Below are positions 18,995-27,320 of a DNA stretch of 64,000 bases, piece by piece. Source of the DNA: Nocardia sp. NBC_01327 (GTDB lineage: Bacteria > Actinomycetota > Actinomycetes > Mycobacteriales > Mycobacteriaceae); NCBI RefSeq assembly GCF_035958815.1, contig NZ_CP108383.1:8184001-8248000 (forward strand), read 5' to 3'. The notes under the pieces were generated by a model, which was not told where the DNA came from, did not search any database, and was given only the letters and a program-made list of their open reading frames with translations. The position numbers were made by a program, and so were the translations under genes. Each line of letters begins with the position of its first letter. The stretch's first letter is position 1.

Positions 18995-19001
18995 ATATCC
19001 G

Positions 19002-19056
19002 AGCGTAGGGTCTTATTGAGTTGGAGTCAACAGTATTGACTCGCGTTCAGTAAGAT
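19002..19056. promoter_or_regulatory. Divergent BVMO/TetR promoter with palindromic operator
   Basis: Minus strand: TTGACT (19025-19030 read in reverse), 17-bp spacer, TACGCT (19002-19007), then ATG 18994. Plus strand: -10 TAAGAT (19051-19056), then ATG 19064 eight bases on. The inverted repeat AGTCAA-CAGTA-TTGACT (19025-19041), with outer TGA/TCA at 19017 and 19047, lies over the minus -35. This fits a TetR operator controlling both genes. Confidence 0.7.
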
Positions 19057-19063
19057 TGGACCC

Positions 19064-19705
19064 ATGACCAAGGAGCACAGCGTGAGCAAACCGGATTCCG
19101 GGGCCAAACGCACACGCCTGAGCCCCGACGAACGTCGCCAGCAGTTGATCACACTGGGCGCCCGCATGCTGCGCGAACGCGCCCTGGAAGACGTCTCCAT
19201 CAGCGAGATCGCCGAACAGGCCGGCATCTCCCGCGGCCTGCTGTTCCACTACTTCCCCACCAAACAGGACTTCCACCTCGCGATCGTCGCGCACGCCAAT
19301 GCGCAGCTGCTGGAACGCACCACGCCGGATCCGAATCTCGACCCCTTCGACATGCTGCGCGACTCCCTCGAGCGCTATGTCGACTACGTCAGCGAGAACC
19401 GCACCTCCTACCTGGCGCTACTGCGCGGACCCGCCAGCGCCAGCCCCGAACTGGTCGCCATGGTCGACGCCCACCGCCAAGCCCAGGTCGACCGCATCCT
19501 CTCCGAAGCCCCCCGCCTCGTAGAGAACGCCGACGGCCCACTCCTGGGCCTGGCGGTCCGAGGCTGGATCGCCTTCGTCGAGGAAACCACCCTCACCTGG
19601 CTCCGCGAAGCCCCCGTCACCCGCGACGCCCTGGTGGACATGCTCGTCATCTCCCTCCCCGCCCTGGCCCTGAGCCAAGACCCTTCCGCCGCCGTACATC
19701 TCTGA
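19064..19705 (+). CDS. TetR-family regulator of the BVMO operon
   Basis: 213 residues. N-terminal TetR helix-turn-helix (ISEIAEQAGISRGLLFHYFPTKQDFHLAI, ~45-75) followed by an all-helical ligand domain. Two starts are possible. ATG 19064 sits 8 bases after -10 TAAGAT and would be leaderless. GTG 19082, six codons on, has AAGGAG 6 bases upstream. The gene diverges from the BVMO over 69 bases holding a palindrome, so it is most likely a repressor of the lipid/ketone operon and of itself. Ligand unknown. Confidence 0.9.
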   Translation: MTKEHSVSKPDSGAKRTRLSPDERRQQLITLGARMLRERALEDVSISEIAEQAGISRGLLFHYFPTKQDFHLAIVAHANAQLLERTTPDPNLDPFDMLRDSLERYVDYVSENRTSYLALLRGPASASPELVAMVDAHRQAQVDRILSEAPRLVENADGPLLGLAVRGWIAFVEETTLTWLREAPVTRDALVDMLVISLPALALSQDPSAAVHL

Positions 19706-19740
19706 CCGGCGCATGCGGATTCACCTGCCGCGCAGCTGAA

Positions 19741-20697
19741 TCAGAGGGCGTGGGCGTCGAGCCAGTCGCGGGCGAGACTGGCGGGGATGGCGCGGTTGTC
19801 GCGGATTTGGCGGATCATATCGGCGAGGTCGGTGGTGGTGAGTTCGCCTGCCACGTAGTTGAGTTTGCGGAGTTGGGGGTCGGTGAGGGCGCCCTTGCGG
19901 ATGATCGGGAGGGCGCTGGCGGCGCGGAAGGCGTAGGCGGGATCCGCGAGGGGGGTGAGGTCGGCGCCGCCGTCGGGGAGGTAGGACGGGGGGCCGGACA
20001 GGACCGCCAGTTGGATTTCTCCGGCGGACAGGGCTTTTCGGAGGTCCTCGGTGGTGGGGAAGGTGACGGGGTGCGCGACGGCGCAGCCGTAGGCGGCCTG
20101 CAGCGGGGCGACCACATCGCGCTGCGGGTCGAGGGGTGCGCGCATGGGGTCGAGCGGGGGCCCGGTGGCTATGCCGATGGTGAGGTCGGCGCAGCGCGGT
20201 GCGAGATCCTGCAATGAGGACGGGTACTCGTCGACGCGCGTGGTGAGAGCCACCACCGCCGGGCGCAGATCGGTGCCGTCGGCCACATCGCCGACGATCA
20301 AGCCTTCGGGCAGCGCGCTGTTCAGAGCCTTGTTGACGTCATCGGGAAGTCGTGCGGCGGAGGAGGAGTCGAGGGCCATGAGCAGATCACCGCTGATGTC
20401 TCCGGCCACCGCGGCGGTATCGGCGTCCAGGGCCGCCAGGTAACCGGGCCGCTGACCTAGCCCGCCCTTGACCGCGGTGCGGGCGCCGGTGCGGGCCAGC
20501 GCACCGGCATAGATTTCGGCGAGCATGCCGGATTGCGCGGAGTCACCGGCGCCGACGGTCAGCACGGGCTGGTTGTCGCTGGACCCGCAGGCGGCGGCCA
20601 GCGCCGCCATCATCACGGCCAGCGCGGAGCGCAGCAGAACCGCGCGGGAACGCCGGAGGCCGCGAATCAGCGCGCGGGAGTCTGTGCTGCCCAACAT
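19741..20697 (-). CDS. lpqZ: Osmoprotectant-binding-like lipoprotein (LpqZ)
   Basis: 318-residue lipoprotein with signal VMMAALAAAC (lipobox Cys ~36) and a diverged OpuAC/ProX-type binding domain: PVLTVGAGDSAQSGMLAEIYAGAL aligns with the start of the neighbouring ProX, and GQRPGYLAALD with its GSREAYVPAL. The aromatic cage residues of true betaine binders are not obvious, so the ligand may differ or be absent. ATG 20697 has no clear ribosome site; a longer reading to 21108 crosses the promoter region and lacks coding character. Corresponds in type and neighbourhood (next to an Rv1245c-like SDR) to mycobacterial LpqZ. Divergent from proX. Confidence 0.75.
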   Translation of the reverse strand: MLGSTDSRALIRGLRRSRAVLLRSALAVMMAALAAACGSSDNQPVLTVGAGDSAQSGMLAEIYAGALARTGARTAVKGGLGQRPGYLAALDADTAAVAGDISGDLLMALDSSSAARLPDDVNKALNSALPEGLIVGDVADGTDLRPAVVALTTRVDEYPSSLQDLAPRCADLTIGIATGPPLDPMRAPLDPQRDVVAPLQAAYGCAVAHPVTFPTTEDLRKALSAGEIQLAVLSGPPSYLPDGGADLTPLADPAYAFRAASALPIIRKGALTDPQLRKLNYVAGELTTTDLADMIRQIRDNRAIPASLARDWLDAHAL

Positions 20698-20797
20698 GCG
20701 CAACAGTCTGCCGCGCCGGAGGACTCGACGCGGGATCGGGTCGGCTCCAGCGTGTCTCACCGGCGCAGAGCGAGTGCCGGCAGACGGCGCATAAAGA

Positions 20798-20860
20798 AAC
20801 CAACCCTGGGTAGGCAACGTTCGGAGAACAAAACGGGCAGTATGGACAACCAGGTTGGTT
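20798..20860. promoter_or_regulatory. Inverted AACCAACC / GGTTGGTT pair between lpqZ and proX
   Basis: AACCAACC (20798-20805) and GGTTGGTT (20853-20860) are perfect inverted copies 47 bases apart in the 220-base divergent region. The right copy is part of a local dyad AACCA-GGT-TGGTT. Possible sites for a regulator of both transport genes; no regulator gene is adjacent. Confidence 0.4.
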
Positions 20861-20917
20861 CTCCCGATGCGACCTTGTGCCGGAGAACCCCGCATGCCCC
20901 CGCTCGGAAGGACAACA

Positions 20918-21907
20918 GTGCATCCGCTCATCACCACGCGCGCTGACGGCAAGCGCACCGCCCGCACCGTACTACGCATTCTCGCCGCCGCTGTGGCATT
21001 GGCCGCGGCCATGGCCGCCTCCGCCTGTGGCGGCAATTCCGACAATCCACTCAGCGGCAAGAGCGACTGCGGAGGCGGCACCGATAAGCTCACCGTTGGT
21101 TCCGCCAACTTCCCGGAATCGGAAACCGTGGCCGATGTCTATGCGGAAGCACTGCGCGCCAATGGCTTCCAGATCGACACCAAACTCAATATCGGCAGCC
21201 GCGAAGCCTATGTGCCGGCGCTGCGCCAGTGCGCCATCGACCTGATCCCGGACTACACCGGCAACCTGCTGCAGTACCTAGACAAGACCGCGACCGCCAC
21301 CTCCCCCACCGATGTGAACGCCGCGCTCACCAAGGCGCTCGGCGATCAGCTCGGGGTCGGCGCCCCCGCGCCCGGCGAGGACTCCGACGCCGTGGTGGTC
21401 ACCAGCGGCACCGCCCAGCGCTGGAATCTCAAGACCATCGCCGATCTGGCCCCGCACTCTGCCGAGGTCAAATACGCCGCGCAGGCCGAATTCGCCGAGC
21501 GCCCAGGCGGTCTGCCGGGCTTGAAGAAGGTCTACAACCTGGATATCTCACCGGCCAACTTCGTGCCCATCGCCGACGGCGGCGGCCCGGCCACCGTGCG
21601 CGCACTCACCGAGGGTCAGGTGACGGCCGCCGATATCTTCACCACCTCCCCCGATATCGCCGCCAATAACCTGGTGGCACTGGCCGATCCGAGCCACAAC
21701 TTCGCGGCCCAGAACGTGGTGCCGCTGTTCAATTCCGCCAAGAAGAGCGACAAGCTGCTGGCCGTGCTCAATGCCGTCTCGGCGAAACTCTCGACCGGCG
21801 AACTGATCTCGCTCAATACCGCCGTCTCCGGCTCCGCCAAAACCGAACCGGCCGCGGCCGCCAAGGCCTGGGTGGTTGCGCAGGGGCTAGACAAGCCCCT
21901 CGGATAG
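20918..21907 (+). CDS. proX: Glycine betaine/choline/proline ABC substrate-binding lipoprotein
   Basis: 329 residues. Signal with LAAAMAASAC lipobox (~33), then an OpuAC domain: DKLTVGSANFPESETVADVYAEAL, GSREAYVPAL, DLIPDYTGNLLQYLDK, and TAADIFTTSPDIAANNLVAL. GTG 20918 is chosen because GGAAGGA lies 5-6 bases upstream; ATG 20894 in the same frame has none. First gene of a tight four-gene importer (proXVWZ). It should capture an osmoprotectant outside the membrane and deliver it to ProW/ProZ. Confidence 0.92.
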   Translation: MHPLITTRADGKRTARTVLRILAAAVALAAAMAASACGGNSDNPLSGKSDCGGGTDKLTVGSANFPESETVADVYAEALRANGFQIDTKLNIGSREAYVPALRQCAIDLIPDYTGNLLQYLDKTATATSPTDVNAALTKALGDQLGVGAPAPGEDSDAVVVTSGTAQRWNLKTIADLAPHSAEVKYAAQAEFAERPGGLPGLKKVYNLDISPANFVPIADGGGPATVRALTEGQVTAADIFTTSPDIAANNLVALADPSHNFAAQNVVPLFNSAKKSDKLLAVLNAVSAKLSTGELISLNTAVSGSAKTEPAAAAKAWVVAQGLDKPLG

Positions 21908-21920
21908 AAGGCGGAAAACG

Positions 21921-23072
21921 GTGTCCGACATCGAGTTCAGCGGAGTGACCAAGACCTACCCGGGCGGGACCACCGCCGTGCACGACCTCAGCCTGCGCAT
22001 CGAATCCGGTTCGTTCACCGTATTCGTCGGTCCATCCGGCGGCGGCAAGACCACCGCCATGCGCATGATCAACCGGATGATCGCACCGACGAGCGGCACC
22101 ATCACCATTGCCGCACAGGATATTTCGACGATCAACCCGGTCAAGCTGCGGCTCGGCATCGGCTATGTGATCCAGAACGGCGGGCTGCTGCCGCACCGCA
22201 CCGTGCTCGACAATGTGGCCACCGTGCCGGTGCTGCGCGGCGCCTCCCGCCGCGCAGCGCGCAGCGCCGCCCTCGAACTGCTGGATCGGGTCGGCCTCGA
22301 TCGCGCACTGGCACAGCGGTATCCGGCCCAGCTGTCCGGCGGCCAGCAGCAGCGGGTCGGAGTAGCACGGGCGCTGGCCGCCGATCCGCCCATCCTGCTG
22401 ATGGACGAACCGTTCAGCGCCGTCGATCCAGTGGTGCGCGCCGAACTCCAGACCGAAATGCAGCGCCTGCAGGCCGAACTGCACAAGACGATCGTCTTCG
22501 TGACGCACGATATCGACGAGGCCATCAAACTCGGCGATCGGGTCGCCGTCTTCGGACCCGACGGGCATCTGCAGCAGTATGACGAACCGCAGCGGGTACT
22601 CTCCCAGCCCGCAACGGATTTCGTGGCCGGCTTCGTCGGCCGCGATCGCGGCTATCGGGAGCTGTCCTTCCGCAGCGCGTCCGCGGTGCCGCTGCACGAG
22701 CTCGCCGTCATCACGCCGGAACAGGTCGCCGGACTGCGACTGGACAAGGGCGAGTGGCGACTGGTCGTCGATCCCGATCGGCGCCCGCTGGGCTGGATCG
22801 ACACCACCGGACTGGAGGGAGTGCGCGCCGGCCGCGCCCTCGCGGACAGTATGGCCGCGGGCGGATCGCTCTACCCGCCGGACGGCGACCTGCGCCAGGC
22901 CCTCGACGCCGCCATCTCCTCCCCCGCCGAAATCGGTGTGGCCGTGGAACATTCCGGTGCCGTGCGCGGCGGCATCCTCGCCACCGACGTGCTCGAACAG
23001 CTGACCCGGCAGCGCGCCGCCGAGGACGCCGAACGCAATCGCGCCTTCTTCGAGGAGGAGGCGGCCAAGTGA
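21921..23072 (+). CDS. proV: Osmoprotectant ABC importer ATPase
   Basis: 383 residues. ABC domain with Walker A GPSGGGKTT (~37-45), Q-loop GYVIQNGGLLPHRTV (the OpuCA/ProV-type IQ..GLFPH motif), signature LSGGQQQRVGVARAL, Walker B ILLMDEPFSAVDP, and H-loop FVTHDIDEA. The C-terminal ~120 residues hold CBS-like repeats (GWIDTTGLEGVRAG, AVRGGILATD), which in this family sense ionic strength. GTG start 13 bases after proX. Stop overlaps proW (GTGA). Confidence 0.94.
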   Translation: MSDIEFSGVTKTYPGGTTAVHDLSLRIESGSFTVFVGPSGGGKTTAMRMINRMIAPTSGTITIAAQDISTINPVKLRLGIGYVIQNGGLLPHRTVLDNVATVPVLRGASRRAARSAALELLDRVGLDRALAQRYPAQLSGGQQQRVGVARALAADPPILLMDEPFSAVDPVVRAELQTEMQRLQAELHKTIVFVTHDIDEAIKLGDRVAVFGPDGHLQQYDEPQRVLSQPATDFVAGFVGRDRGYRELSFRSASAVPLHELAVITPEQVAGLRLDKGEWRLVVDPDRRPLGWIDTTGLEGVRAGRALADSMAAGGSLYPPDGDLRQALDAAISSPAEIGVAVEHSGAVRGGILATDVLEQLTRQRAAEDAERNRAFFEEEAAK

Positions 23073-23740
23073 AGTATCTCCTCGACAATTTCGCGGAGAT
23101 CGCCGGATACGCGCGCACCCATCTGTACCTGGCTCTGCTACCGCTGCTCATCGGCCTGGTCATCGCCATTCCCGCCGGGGCTCTGGCGCACCGGCTGCGC
23201 TGGCTGCGCCGCATCACCACCACCGCCGCGAGCATCGCCTTCACGATTCCCTCGCTGGCACTGTTCGTGATCATTCCACCGCTGGTCGGCATTGCCGTCA
23301 TCGATCCGCTGAATGTGGTTATCGCACTGACCATCTACTCGGTGGCGCTGCTGGTGACGGCAGTGCCCGCCGCCCTGGATTCGGTGCCCGCCGCGGTGCT
23401 CGATGCCGCCGACGCCATCGGCTATACGCCGCTGCGCCGCGTGCTCACCGTCGACTTCCCGCTCGCCCTACCGGTTTTCGTCGCCAATCTGCGCGTGGTG
23501 GCGGTCACCAATATCTCCATGGTGACCGTCGGCGCGCTCATCGGCGTGGGCGGACTCGGCAAGCTCTTCACCCAGGGCTATCAGCGCGACTATCCGGACG
23601 AGATCGTGGCGGGCATCATCGTGGTGCTGGCGCTGGCGCTGATCATGGACCGGCTGCTGTATCTGCTCGGACGGCTGGCCACCCCGTGGCTGCGCGCCGG
23701 CGCGATACCCGGCCGCCGGGCGAAAGGCGCTGCGGCATGA
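23069..23740 (+). CDS. proW: Osmoprotectant ABC importer permease
   Basis: 223-residue BPD-type permease with about six helices. Conserved loop DAADAIGYTPLRRVLTVDFPLALPVFVANLR is the EAA coupling helix. The GTG start overlaps the proV stop and its own stop overlaps proZ (ATGA), so translation is coupled. Partner of proZ in a heterodimeric channel. Confidence 0.93.
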   Translation: MKYLLDNFAEIAGYARTHLYLALLPLLIGLVIAIPAGALAHRLRWLRRITTTAASIAFTIPSLALFVIIPPLVGIAVIDPLNVVIALTIYSVALLVTAVPAALDSVPAAVLDAADAIGYTPLRRVLTVDFPLALPVFVANLRVVAVTNISMVTVGALIGVGGLGKLFTQGYQRDYPDEIVAGIIVVLALALIMDRLLYLLGRLATPWLRAGAIPGRRAKGAAA

Positions 23741-24417
23741 ACCTTTTCCTCGACGCCTGGCACTTTCTCACCGACGGCGCGAACTGGTCCGGGCCCACCG
23801 GCATCGAAACCCGTATCGCGCAGCACCTTTGGTACAGCGTGCTCGCCGTGGGGCTCTCGGCGCTGATCGCGCTGCCGATCGGGCTGGTGGTGGGCCACAC
23901 CCACCGCGGATCCGCGTTCATCGTCGGTTTCGCCAACGCCATGCGCGCCCTGCCCACCCTGGGCCTGCTCACCTTCGTGGTGCTGCTGCTCGGGCTGGGG
24001 CTGTTCCCGCCGATCCTCGCGCTCCTCACCGTCGGCATTCCGCCACTGCTGGCGGGCGCGTACGCCGGTATCGCCAATGTCGATCCGGCGGTGGTGGACG
24101 CCTCGCGCGCCATGGGGATGACCGAACGCCAGGTGCTCTTCCGGGTCGAACTGCCCAATGCCCTGCCCGTCCTGCTCACCGGCCTGCGCGCGGCCACCCT
24201 CCAGGTGGTCGCGACCGCCACCATTGCCGCCTACGTCAATCTGGGTGGACTGGGCCGCTACATCTTCGACGGCATCGGGCTCTACCGGTACGACCGCGTG
24301 CTGGTCGGAGCCATCCTGGTAGCGGCCCTGGCACTGGCGCTGGACGGCGTGCTCGCCTTCGTCGTATGGCTGTCGGCCCCGGGCACCGGGCGACTGCGCC
24401 GGCGACACACGCATTGA
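23737..24417 (+). CDS. proZ: Osmoprotectant ABC importer permease, second subunit
   Basis: 226 residues with six helices and the coupling motif DASRAMGMTERQVLFRVELPNALPVLLTGLR. ATG 23737 overlaps the proW stop by ATGA. A homologue of ProW rather than a copy, giving the asymmetric OpuC-like permease pair. Last gene of proXVWZ; a CBS-domain gene follows after 68 bases and could be coregulated but has its own ribosome site. Confidence 0.93.
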   Translation: MNLFLDAWHFLTDGANWSGPTGIETRIAQHLWYSVLAVGLSALIALPIGLVVGHTHRGSAFIVGFANAMRALPTLGLLTFVVLLLGLGLFPPILALLTVGIPPLLAGAYAGIANVDPAVVDASRAMGMTERQVLFRVELPNALPVLLTGLRAATLQVVATATIAAYVNLGGLGRYIFDGIGLYRYDRVLVGAILVAALALALDGVLAFVVWLSAPGTGRLRRRHTH

Positions 24418-24485
24418 CCTCAGCTGTGATCCGAGTAACGATGTGACGTGGCCAATGCACCATCCGCATCAATGAGGAGGTCTGC

Positions 24486-24917
24486 GTGAAAGCCATGAAA
24501 GCCCGCGACATCATGCATCGCACGGTGGAAACCATCCCGGCCGACGAAACCCTGGACCGAGCCGCGCAAATGATGCGTAATTCGGATGTCGGAGCCCTGC
24601 CGATCTCCAATAACGACCGCATGATCGGCATGCTCACCGATCGCGACATCGTGGTGCGGTGCATTGCCGAAGGCCACGACCCCAGCCGCGTGCGCGCCGG
24701 CGACCTCGCCCAGGGGACGCCGCACTGGGTCGACGCCGATACCGATGTCACCGAGATCCTCGGCATCATGGAGCAGAACCAGATCAAGCGGCTCCCGGTC
24801 ATCGACGTCAAAGACGGCAAACGCCTGATCGGCATGATCTGCGAATCCGATCTGGCCCGCAATGTCAGCGATAAGCAGCTCGCCGAATTCGTCGCCGCGG
24901 TCTCCATTCCACACTGA
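24486..24917 (+). CDS. Two-CBS-domain protein (Hrp1-like)
   Basis: 143 residues made almost entirely of two CBS motifs: ARDIMHRTVETIPADETLDRAAQMM with GMLTDRDIVVRC (first), and VDADTDVTEILGIMEQNQIKRLPVID with GMICESDLARN (second). The layout is that of mycobacterial hypoxic response protein 1 (Rv2626c). Such proteins bind adenosine nucleotides; the output is unknown. GTG 24486 has GAGGAGG 5 bases upstream; ATG 24495 is possible but less well placed. A terminator follows at 24931. Confidence 0.9.
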   Translation: MKAMKARDIMHRTVETIPADETLDRAAQMMRNSDVGALPISNNDRMIGMLTDRDIVVRCIAEGHDPSRVRAGDLAQGTPHWVDADTDVTEILGIMEQNQIKRLPVIDVKDGKRLIGMICESDLARNVSDKQLAEFVAAVSIPH

Positions 24918-24930
24918 CCGCGCGCCCGAG

Positions 24931-24961
24931 CGGGGTCTGCCCACACCAGGGGCAGGCCCCG
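24931..24961 (+). terminator. Terminator of the CBS gene
   Basis: 12-bp stem CGGGGTCTGCCC (24931-24942) with GGGCAGGCCCCG (24950-24961), one G-U pair, 7-base loop, starting 13 bases after the stop. No U-run. Confidence 0.65.
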
Positions 24962-24962
24962 C

Positions 24963-25008
24963 GTCCATGTCCGGGGTGGCCCGCGGTCCATGTCCGGGAT
25001 AGCCCGCG
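24963..25008. repeat. Two tandem copies of a 23-bp unit
   Basis: Units 24963-24985 and 24986-25008 match at 21 of 23 positions, each opening GTCCATGTCCGGG and ending AGCCCGCG/GGCCCGCG. They lie between the terminator and the response-regulator start, so could be regulator sites or slippage products. Confidence 0.8.
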
Positions 25009-25055
25009 GGGCCGGATGCCAGCCGATTCACAGCAGGTGGAAGCACAATGTCCGG

Positions 25056-25730
25056 GTGCAACCGGGACGAATTCTTGTAGTCGAGGACGCCGAAGCCATC
25101 CGCACCGCCGTCGCGGCGGGGCTGACGGCGGCGGGTCACGAGGTGCTCGGGCGTCCGGACGGGGCGCGGCTGGAACAGGATCTGGCGCAATTCCGGCCGG
25201 ATGTGGTGGTGCTCGACATCATGCTGCCTGGACGGGACGGCTTCGCACTGCTGGACACCGTGCGGGCGCGGTCGGCCTCCGGGGTGCTCATGCTGACCGC
25301 CCGCGACGGCGTCGAGGACCGGGTGCGCGGACTGCGCGCGGGCTCGGACGACTATGTGGTCAAACCCTTCGATCTGAACGAACTGGTGGCGCGGGTCGAC
25401 GCGCTGCTGCGCCGCATGGGTCGCGCGCAGAACCGCATTACCGTCGGTGACCTCGAAGTCGACGTCGAATCCGGGACCGTACGACGCGGCGAGACGACCG
25501 TGCCGCTCACCGCCACCGAATTCAAACTGCTGTCCTATCTGGCGACCAATCGCGATCGCGTGGTCACCAAAACCCAAATACTCACCGCCGTATGGGGATA
25601 CGAGAGTTACGACCCCAATCTCGTGGAAGTGAATGTGAGTGCGCTGCGGCGCAAACTCGAGGAGCACGGAGAACGGTTGCTGCACACCGTGCGCGGGCTC
25701 GGCTACACGCTGCGGATCGGCGACCGATGA
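25056..25730 (+). CDS. OmpR-family response regulator
   Basis: 224 residues. Receiver domain with acidic pair Glu10/Asp11 (VVEDAEA), phospho-acceptor Asp54 (VVLDIMLPGRDG) and the VVKPFDLNE lysine (~104). C-terminal winged helix (LTATEFKLLSYLATNRDRVVTKTQIL, RLLHTVRGLGYTLR). GTG 25056 gives the family-typical N-terminus; AGGTGGA is 14 bases upstream, so translation initiation may be weak. Stop overlaps the kinase start (ATGA). Resembles PrrA/TrcR-type regulators but the target is not evident. Confidence 0.93.
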   Translation: MQPGRILVVEDAEAIRTAVAAGLTAAGHEVLGRPDGARLEQDLAQFRPDVVVLDIMLPGRDGFALLDTVRARSASGVLMLTARDGVEDRVRGLRAGSDDYVVKPFDLNELVARVDALLRRMGRAQNRITVGDLEVDVESGTVRRGETTVPLTATEFKLLSYLATNRDRVVTKTQILTAVWGYESYDPNLVEVNVSALRRKLEEHGERLLHTVRGLGYTLRIGDR

Positions 25731-27148
25731 AGACCGTATCCCTGCGCCGCCGCGTAACGCTGACCACCGCAATCGTTTCCGGCCTGGTGCTGGTACTGGT
25801 CGCGATCAGTGTGCACACCCTGTTCGGACTGGTGGTGACGCGCAGTGAGAACACCCTGCTCACCGACCGCGTCCAGCTCGCGAAACAGCTGTCACAGGAC
25901 GGGATCTCACCCACCGAACTGGTGGCGCGGGTGGATAACCGCTCGGCGCGGGCCCGGCTGGTCCTCGCCGACGGACAGAGCTTCGGCAGCCTCTCCCGGC
26001 TGCACGCCGAGGACGGCGTGGGCAAGACCCGCAGCCTGAAACTGACCGGCCCCGGCGAGATCGACAATGCCAGGCTCACCCTCGAGATCGACACGCCACT
26101 GCTGTCCCGGGTGCAGAAGCGGCTGGGCTTCCTGCTGATCATGGCCACCGCCAGCGCCATCGCGGTGATCGCCGCCGGACTCTGGTTCGGCGTCCCGCGC
26201 ACGCTCGCACCGCTCGACGATATGACCAGGCTCGCCCGCGAAATCACCCGGGGCCGACTCGGCCGCCGCCTGAACCCCTCCAGCACCGACACCGAACTCG
26301 GCCGCACCGCAGCCGCTTTCGACGAAATGCTGGACGCGCTGGAGGGCGCGCTGCGAGACACCACCGCCGCCGAGGCCCGGGCCCGCGCCTCCGAAGCGCG
26401 CATCCGCACCTTCGTCGGTGATGCCGCCCATGAACTGCGCACACCCATCGCGGGCATTCGCGCGCTCGCCGAGGCCGTGGTCCAGCAACCCGCCGACGCC
26501 GATCCGGAGGACCGCCAGCGCATGCACCTGCTGCTGGTGCGCGAGGCCCATCGCGCAGGACGGCTCGTCGACGATCTGCTCGATCTGGCGCGCATCGACG
26601 CCGGTCTGGAACTGCGGCGGCGGCCCGTCGATCTGAACGATCTCGCCGCCACCCAACTCGCCCGCATGCGAATGCTGCACCCCGGCATAGATTTCCGCCT
26701 CGACGGCACGCCGGTGATCGCCGAGGCCGATCCCGAGCGCATCACCCAGATCCTCGCCAATCTGCTCACCAATGCTTGCCAGGCGGTGCACACCGATCCG
26801 TCCACCGGGGTGGCGCACGCCGATCCGGGCGAAAACCTGGGCCCCGCAACGGAACTCCGTCCGGCAGTCGTCGCCGTGCATATCCGCACCACCGCCGACA
26901 ACGCCGAGATCGCCGTCACCGATACCGGCCCCGGCGTCCCCGCCGACGACCGCGAACGCATCTTCGATCGCCTGGTCCGCCTGGACACCTCCCGCGATCA
27001 CCGCACCGACGGCTCCGGCCTCGGCCTCCCCATCGCCCGCGGCCTCGCCCGCGCCCACGGTGGCGACCTGACCTGCACCGACCCGATCGACGCCACCGGC
27101 GCACGCTTCGTCCTGCGCCTGCCGCTGATCATCGACCCCGTGGAGTGA
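25727..27148 (+). CDS. Sensor histidine kinase of the OmpR pair
   Basis: 473 residues. Two membrane helices (~13-35 and ~135-158) flank a ~100-residue extracellular sensor. Then HAMP (RTLAPLDDMTRLAREITRG), HisKA with phospho-His235 in DAAHELRTPIAGI, N-box NLLTNACQAV, G1 DTGPGVP and G2 GSGLGLPIARGLARAHGG. ATG overlaps the regulator stop. The region after the N-box carries a ~30-residue insert (THADPGENLGPATELRP-like) before the DTGPG motif. Signal unknown. Confidence 0.94.
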   Translation: MKTVSLRRRVTLTTAIVSGLVLVLVAISVHTLFGLVVTRSENTLLTDRVQLAKQLSQDGISPTELVARVDNRSARARLVLADGQSFGSLSRLHAEDGVGKTRSLKLTGPGEIDNARLTLEIDTPLLSRVQKRLGFLLIMATASAIAVIAAGLWFGVPRTLAPLDDMTRLAREITRGRLGRRLNPSSTDTELGRTAAAFDEMLDALEGALRDTTAAEARARASEARIRTFVGDAAHELRTPIAGIRALAEAVVQQPADADPEDRQRMHLLLVREAHRAGRLVDDLLDLARIDAGLELRRRPVDLNDLAATQLARMRMLHPGIDFRLDGTPVIAEADPERITQILANLLTNACQAVHTDPSTGVAHADPGENLGPATELRPAVVAVHIRTTADNAEIAVTDTGPGVPADDRERIFDRLVRLDTSRDHRTDGSGLGLPIARGLARAHGGDLTCTDPIDATGARFVLRLPLIIDPVE

Positions 27149-27267
27149 CACACCGCCACAACCAAGTACACCGAGGACGATGTCTTCCACGATCCTGTGC
27201 ATCTACGCCTGGCAACCCGGCCGAGCGCACTCAGGGCCGGTTGCTGCACGTCCGAGGACACCTGGAC

Positions 27268-27320
27268 GGCGGGTCGCAGCACGACCGAGCACACCGGAGG
27301 GCGGGTCGCAGCACGACCGA
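27268..27320. repeat. Direct repeat of 21 bp, period 32
   Basis: Identical 21-bp copies at 27268-27288 and 27300-27320 (each starts GGCGGGTCGCAGCACG). They lie in the 316-base gap 27149-27464 ahead of the haemophore-like gene. The gap also holds a GGTTC-TTCAG-GAACC dyad near 27412 but no gene. Confidence 0.8.

Noticed and set aside
17588..19039. 483-residue plus-strand frame opposite the BVMO
   Set aside because: No recognisable domain, crosses the divergent promoter.
20698..21108. N-terminal extension of LpqZ by 137 residues
   Set aside because: Crosses the divergent promoter and proX start, precedes a clean lipoprotein signal.
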